From positions 1 to 48,360 of the forward strand of contig DATCJU010000028.1 of the NCBI GenBank assembly GCA_036562635.1: a stretch of 48,360 bases of DNA. The letters run 5' to 3'. Positions 44,880 to 48,360 of the stretch are shown in pieces (position 1 is the stretch's first letter; each line of letters begins with the position of its first letter). The notes under the pieces are model-generated. The model was not told the origin of the DNA, made no database searches, and was given only the letters and a program-made list of their open reading frames with translations. Both the position numbers and the translations under genes were made by a program. The DNA comes from DATCJU01 sp036562635. GTDB taxonomy: Bacteria; Actinomycetota; Actinomycetes; Mycobacteriales; Pseudonocardiaceae.

Positions 44880-45041
44880 TCAGCCGTGGATCTGGTCCAC
44901 ACCGCTCTGGCCGATCATGAACACCGCCACCAGGGCGAGAAACAGGTTGCCGGTGAACCGGGCCGCGGTGCGCAGCGTCTCCACCGACAGGACGGGCTTG
45001 CGGGCCTCGTGGGACTCGGTCGTCGGGACGGTCTTGGACAT
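44880..45041 (-). CDS. 53-aa single-pass membrane protein, unknown
   Basis: Short gene I read directly from the sequence. The product begins MSKTVPTTESHEARKPVLSV, has one hydrophobic helix at about residues 30-46 (GNLFLALVAVFMIGQSG) and ends DQIHG. ATG 45041 has an excellent GGAAGGAG ribosome site 6 bases upstream and the stop is TGA. The polar N-terminus is followed by LRTAARF before the helix. It lies between ggt and def, transcribed like both. No family recognised. The ribosome site and membrane character make it a real-gene candidate. Confidence 0.65.
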   Translation of the reverse strand: MSKTVPTTESHEARKPVLSVETLRTAARFTGNLFLALVAVFMIGQSGVDQIHG

Positions 45042-45192
45042 CGCGTTCTCCTTCCCTCTCGCGGTCTTCCTCCCCCTTCGGCTCCTTCACCTTCCCGTGT
45101 CAGCTCCTGCGCGCACATCGGCTCACGGTCGCGAACCACGACCGACCGGAGGCTGATCGGCGGTACCCCGCCCTCATTCCCGAGGTGGACAC

Positions 45193-45239
45193 ACCCCCTA
45201 CTCCCGGGTCCGGGCTCCCCGGACCCGGGAGTACGGGGT
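45193..45239 (-). terminator. Terminator of ggt
   Basis: Sixteen-base perfect core stem (45199-45214 with 45218-45233), 3-base loop, extended to 22 bases with one mismatch, about 75 bases after the ggt stop. Confidence 0.8.
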
Positions 45240-45313
45240 GGGAGTCCCGTCGTCCCACACCTCCCCCGTGACGGTGTCCGCCTCGGGCCCGGGCGACCAC
45301 GACCCACGCGCCG

Positions 45314-47095
45314 TCATCCCACGGGGACGAGCACCATCGCCGCTCCGCCACCACCGCGGGTGCGCTCGGCCGCCGCCAGCCATCGACCGTCGGGCAGGCG
45401 TTCCACACCGGTGGCCAACCCGATGCTGGTCTGTTCCTTGAACACGTGACCGAGCTGCTCCAGTCGGCTCCGCTCCGGCTGGGCGAGGAACCCCGGCTCG
45501 GCGTCGGTGGTCGCGGAGTTGCGCTGGCTGGCCCGTGGCTCGGCGATCGCCTCGACCAGCGGCAGGCCCCGGTCCAAGCGCCCGGTGAGCACCTGCAGCA
45601 CCGTGGTGATGATGGTCGCACCACCGGGGCTGCCCACCGCCAGCAACGGCGCACCGTCCCGGAGCACGATCGTGGGGCTCATCGAGCTGCGTGGCCGTTT
45701 GCCCGGTCCGGGGAGGTTGGGGTCCGGCACCCCCGGGGTGACCGGTTCGAAGTCGAAGTCGGTCAGCTCGTTGTTGAGTAGGAAGCCACGCCCGGGCACC
45801 ACGATGCCGCTGCCGCCGGTCTGTTCGATGGTGAGGGTGTAGGCGACCACGTTGCCCATCGCGTCGGCGACGGTCAGGTGGGTGGTGCTCTCCCCCTCGT
45901 CGGGCCGGGTCCCGGCTGTGCCCGTGCCCTCGCAACGTCCCGGGGCGGCCGGGTCACCCGGGGCCACCGGTGCCGGTAGTACTCGCTCGTCGGAGATCAG
46001 GCACTCCCGGGAGTCGGCGAACTCCTGGGAGAGCAGTCCCGTGGTGGGCACGTCGGAGAAGGCCGGGTCGCCCACCCATCGGTTGCGGTCGGCGAAGGCG
46101 ATCTTGCTGGCCTCCAGGAAGCGGTGCAGGTACTGCTCCTTGGACACCGCACCCAGGTCGGTGCGCTCCAGGATGTTCAGCGCCTCCCCCACGGTGGTGC
46201 CACCGGAGGAGGGCGGGGCCATCCCGTAGATCGTCATCCCGCGGTAGGTGACCTCGGTGGGGCGGCGCAGTGGGGCACGGTAGGTGGCCAGATCGGCCTC
46301 GGTCAGCAGACCCCGGCGCACCACCCGGTCTGCGGCGGGGTCGACCGGTGGGTCCTGCACGGTGCGCACCAGGTCCTGGCCGATCTCCCCCCGGTAGAGA
46401 ACGTCCGGCCCCTGCTCGGCGAACAGCCGGTAGGTCTGGGCGAGGTCGGGATTGCGCAGCACGGTGCCCACCTCGGGCGGCCGGCCACCGGGCAGGAACA
46501 GGCTCCGGGTGGCCGGGAAGTCGGCGAACCGGTCGGCGTTCTGCTCCACCAACGACCGGAAGTACTCGTCGACCACGAAACCCCGCTCGGCGAGCCGGAT
46601 CGCCGGGGCGAGGACCTGCTCCATGGGCATGCTCCCCCAGCGCCGCAGGGCCTCGTGCCAGGTCATCGGGGTACCGGGCACCCCCACGGACAGTCCGCTG
46701 GTGACGGCCTCGTCGAACGGGATCGGTTGACCGTCCTCCAGGAAGAGCTCCTCGGTCGCGGCGGCCGGCGCGGTCTCCCGGCCGTCGATGGTGTGCACCT
46801 GGCCGGTACGGGCGTCGTAGTAGACGAAGAACCCGCCACCACCGAACCCGGAGGAGAACGGCTCGGTGACGCCGAGGGCGGCGGCCACCGCGACCGCGGC
46901 GTCCACCGCGTTCCCACCGCGGCGCAGGATCTCGATCCCGGCCGCGGTGGCGTCGAGATCCACACTGGCCACCGCTCCGCCGTACCCGACCGCCTCCGGG
47001 GCCTTCACCGGGGGCTGGGCCCCGGCCCGGACTGGTGGCGCCACCAGCGTCAGGACCGTGACGGCCAGGGTCACCAACAGGCGTGCCGACCTCAT
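45314..47095 (-). CDS. ggt: Secreted gamma-glutamyltransferase
   Basis: 593-aa GGT precursor acting outside the membrane on glutathione-like gamma-glutamyl compounds. Actinobacteria mainly make mycothiol, so the substrate may differ. The N-terminal signal peptide (residues 1-~26, MRSARLLVTLAVTVLTLVAPPVRAGA) has no lipobox. Large-subunit motifs are RRGGNAVDAAVAVAAALGVTEP and GFGGGGFFVYYDA. Autocleavage is expected before T404 (GES|TTHLTV), giving a ~190-residue small subunit with RSSMSPTIV and GSPGGATI. ATG 47095 has AGGAGG 7 bases upstream. Confidence 0.94.
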   Translation of the reverse strand: MRSARLLVTLAVTVLTLVAPPVRAGAQPPVKAPEAVGYGGAVASVDLDATAAGIEILRRGGNAVDAAVAVAAALGVTEPFSSGFGGGGFFVYYDARTGQVHTIDGRETAPAAATEELFLEDGQPIPFDEAVTSGLSVGVPGTPMTWHEALRRWGSMPMEQVLAPAIRLAERGFVVDEYFRSLVEQNADRFADFPATRSLFLPGGRPPEVGTVLRNPDLAQTYRLFAEQGPDVLYRGEIGQDLVRTVQDPPVDPAADRVVRRGLLTEADLATYRAPLRRPTEVTYRGMTIYGMAPPSSGGTTVGEALNILERTDLGAVSKEQYLHRFLEASKIAFADRNRWVGDPAFSDVPTTGLLSQEFADSRECLISDERVLPAPVAPGDPAAPGRCEGTGTAGTRPDEGESTTHLTVADAMGNVVAYTLTIEQTGGSGIVVPGRGFLLNNELTDFDFEPVTPGVPDPNLPGPGKRPRSSMSPTIVLRDGAPLLAVGSPGGATIITTVLQVLTGRLDRGLPLVEAIAEPRASQRNSATTDAEPGFLAQPERSRLEQLGHVFKEQTSIGLATGVERLPDGRWLAAAERTRGGGGAAMVLVPVG

Positions 47096-47161
47096 GACCC
47101 ACCTCCTGGTCGGTCACTGTGTCGCCACGCCTCGGGTGGCACAACTTCTGTGCGTACCAGG

Positions 47162-47182
47162 GTCACCCACACACAGGGTGAC
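47162..47182 (-). terminator. Weak hairpin after priA
   Basis: GTCACCC-N7-GGGTGAC, five bases past the priA stop. A short stem, so partial read-through into ggt is possible. Confidence 0.4.
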
Positions 47183-47187
47183 AGAAG

Positions 47188-48360
47188 TCACAGTAGCTCG
47201 ACCGGGTCGAGACGCACCCGGACGGGGTCGGACTCACGGCGCGCGGTACGTCGTGCCTGTGCCTCGGCCAGGGCTCGGGCCAGGGCCCGTCCTTCCGGGC
47301 GTGGTACCCGCACCAGGGCACGCTCCCGCTCCGCGTTGCCCTCCGCGTCCGGCTCCCCCAGCGGTACCGGACCGAGCACCTCGGCCGAGTCGGGCAGCGA
47401 CAGCATGTCCAGCAGCGCGGCGACCGCGTTCGGGGCACCGTCGACGGCCGCCATGCGCACCGCCGGGGGGAAGCCCAGCTCGGACCGGGCCGCCAGTTCG
47501 GTGGCGGCGTGCCAGGCGGGATCCCAACGCACCAGGGCCTGTACCGGTGTCAGGGCGGACTCGGCGATCACCACGATGCGGCCGCCCCGGCCTGCGGGTC
47601 GTACCAGGGCTCCGGCGTTCAGCCACCGGCGCAGCGCCTCCTCCGTGGCCCGCAGGTCGGCCCGGGACAACAGGGCCCAGCCGTCCAGCAGCAACGCCGC
47701 GCCGTAGCCGCCGTCCGCCACCGGTTCCGCACCCGGGGTGGCCACGACGAGGGCCGGCTGCCCCGGCACCCGGGCCAGGACCTCACCGGCACCGGAGGTA
47801 CGCACCGGCACCCCGGGAAAAGCCCGGCCCAGCTCCTCGGCGGTCCGTTTGGCGCCGACCACCACGGCACGCAGTCGACGCGATCCACAGTTGGGACAGC
47901 GGAACGCCCCCTCGGTGGCCCCGCACCACCGGCACGCGGCGGGACCGGGGCCCTCCCCGCCGACGCGCCCCGGGAGCGCCAGGGGACCGGCACAGCGCCG
48001 ACAACGGGCGGAAGTACGACAGTCCGCGCAGGCCAGCGCGGGCACGTAGCCGCGGCGGGGCACCTGGACCAGGACGGGGGCGCCGGCGGCGAGCGCGGCG
48101 CGGGCGGCCTCGAACGCCACCGACGGCAACCGGGCGGCCCGGGCGGCGGGGTCACGGGCGAGCTGGGTGTCGTCCTCCCCGATGGCGGTCACCCGCGGTG
48201 CCGCGACCCGCACCGTGTCCCGCCCGGCCACCACCTCGTGGGCCCAACCGCTCTCCACCAGGAGCTGGGCCTCCACGGTGCGGGCGAACCCGGCCACCAA
48301 CAGCGAGGCTCCACTGGCGTGGGCGCGGTGCATCAGCACGTCACGGGCGTGCGGGTAGGG
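47188..48360 (-). CDS. priA: Primosomal protein N' (PriA), C-terminal part
   Basis: The last 391 residues of PriA. The N-terminus lies beyond the right edge. A zinc-binding cysteine array between helicase lobes is visible (CADCRTSARCRRCAG...CRWCGATEGAFRCPNCGS). The second helicase lobe looks degenerate. Where E. coli PriA has the arginine-finger motif QVAGRAGRAG, this protein reads NAGALVRPAGRGG, and the neighbouring GAEPVADGGYGAALLLDGWALLSRADLRATEE resembles but does not match motif V. It may act in replication restart without strand unwinding, as proposed for actinobacterial PriA. Walker motifs are outside the window. Confidence 0.9.
   Translation of the reverse strand, partial: PYPHARDVLMHRAHASGASLLVAGFARTVEAQLLVESGWAHEVVAGRDTVRVAAPRVTAIGEDDTQLARDPAARAARLPSVAFEAARAALAAGAPVLVQVPRRGYVPALACADCRTSARCRRCAGPLALPGRVGGEGPGPAACRWCGATEGAFRCPNCGSRRLRAVVVGAKRTAEELGRAFPGVPVRTSGAGEVLARVPGQPALVVATPGAEPVADGGYGAALLLDGWALLSRADLRATEEALRRWLNAGALVRPAGRGGRIVVIAESALTPVQALVRWDPAWHAATELAARSELGFPPAVRMAAVDGAPNAVAALLDMLSLPDSAEVLGPVPLGEPDAEGNAERERALVRVPRPEGRALARALAEAQARRTARRESDPVRVRLDPVELL

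Noticed and set aside
44593..45090. 165-codon minus-strand frame covering the small membrane protein and part of def
   Set aside because: Out of frame with both genes. Arg/Gly-rich translation without hydrophobic segments, while the 53-aa frame has a better ribosome site and a membrane helix.

Overview
The window is a gene-dense, very GC-rich actinobacterial chromosome segment. The gene content and order follow, from my memory of that genome, the Mycobacterium tuberculosis Rv1402-Rv1461 neighbourhood (priA, def, fmt, rsmB, rpe, rib genes, uvrC-rapZ-yvcK-whiA, gap-pgk-tpiA-secG, pgl-opcA-zwf-tal-tkt, ctaB, qor, ctaA, ABC exporter, mptB, sufR, sufB). A pgi gene between tal and zwf, a zinc-type RbpA and a DUF5753 regulator point to a filamentous actinomycete, most likely Pseudonocardiales (inference). 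I see no insertion sequence, prophage, CRISPR array, tRNA or rRNA. The window is cut inside sufB at the left end and inside priA at the right end.

Layout. 1-1792 (minus): sufR-sufB, iron-sulfur assembly, with a SufR-type operator over the sufR start. 2015-6547 (plus): mannosyltransferase MptB, a two-gene ABC exporter and heme A synthase CtaA. 6601-8457 (minus): a small unknown protein, an ATP-grasp enzyme and a GbsR/MarR-like repressor, which is the least understood locus here. 8588-11285 (plus): DUF885 metallopeptidase and quinone oxidoreductase. 11356-12312 (minus): ctaB. 12564-20724 (plus): tkt-tal-pgi-zwf-opcA-pgl, a tightly coupled pentose-phosphate operon. 21001-22245 (plus): orphan NarL-type histidine kinase. 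22344-26224 (minus): gap-pgk-tpiA-secG-rbpA. 26672-31583 (minus): uvrC-rapZ-yvcK-whiA. 31696-32130 (minus): Tat-type Rieske lipoprotein. 32326-34931 (plus): PadR repressor and FadH-type dienoyl-CoA reductase behind twin palindromes. 34965-40844 (minus): rpe-ribD-ribE-ribBA-ribH-PH protein, then a dihydroorotate-dehydrogenase-like enzyme. 41027-41854 (plus): XRE/DUF5753 regulator. 41904-48360 (minus): def-fmt-rsmB, a 53-residue membrane protein, gamma-glutamyltransferase and PriA.

How the genes work together. Most of the window is central metabolism and housekeeping: glycolysis, the oxidative and non-oxidative pentose-phosphate pathway, heme A synthesis for cytochrome oxidase (ctaA and ctaB), riboflavin synthesis fed by ribulose-5-phosphate (rpe beside the rib genes), translation initiation and N-terminal processing (fmt, def), DNA repair, and control of growth and sporulation (whiA, yvcK, rapZ).

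Two signals run through the window. Many genes start a fixed 6-8 bases after a TANNNT box with no Shine-Dalgarno sequence, as expected for leaderless mRNAs. Operon members commonly overlap by four bases (ATGA or GTGA). Nothing here is clearly a new biological system. The best leads are the ATP-grasp/unknown/GbsR locus, the PadR twin-palindrome operator, the sufR operator and start, and the 53-residue membrane protein.
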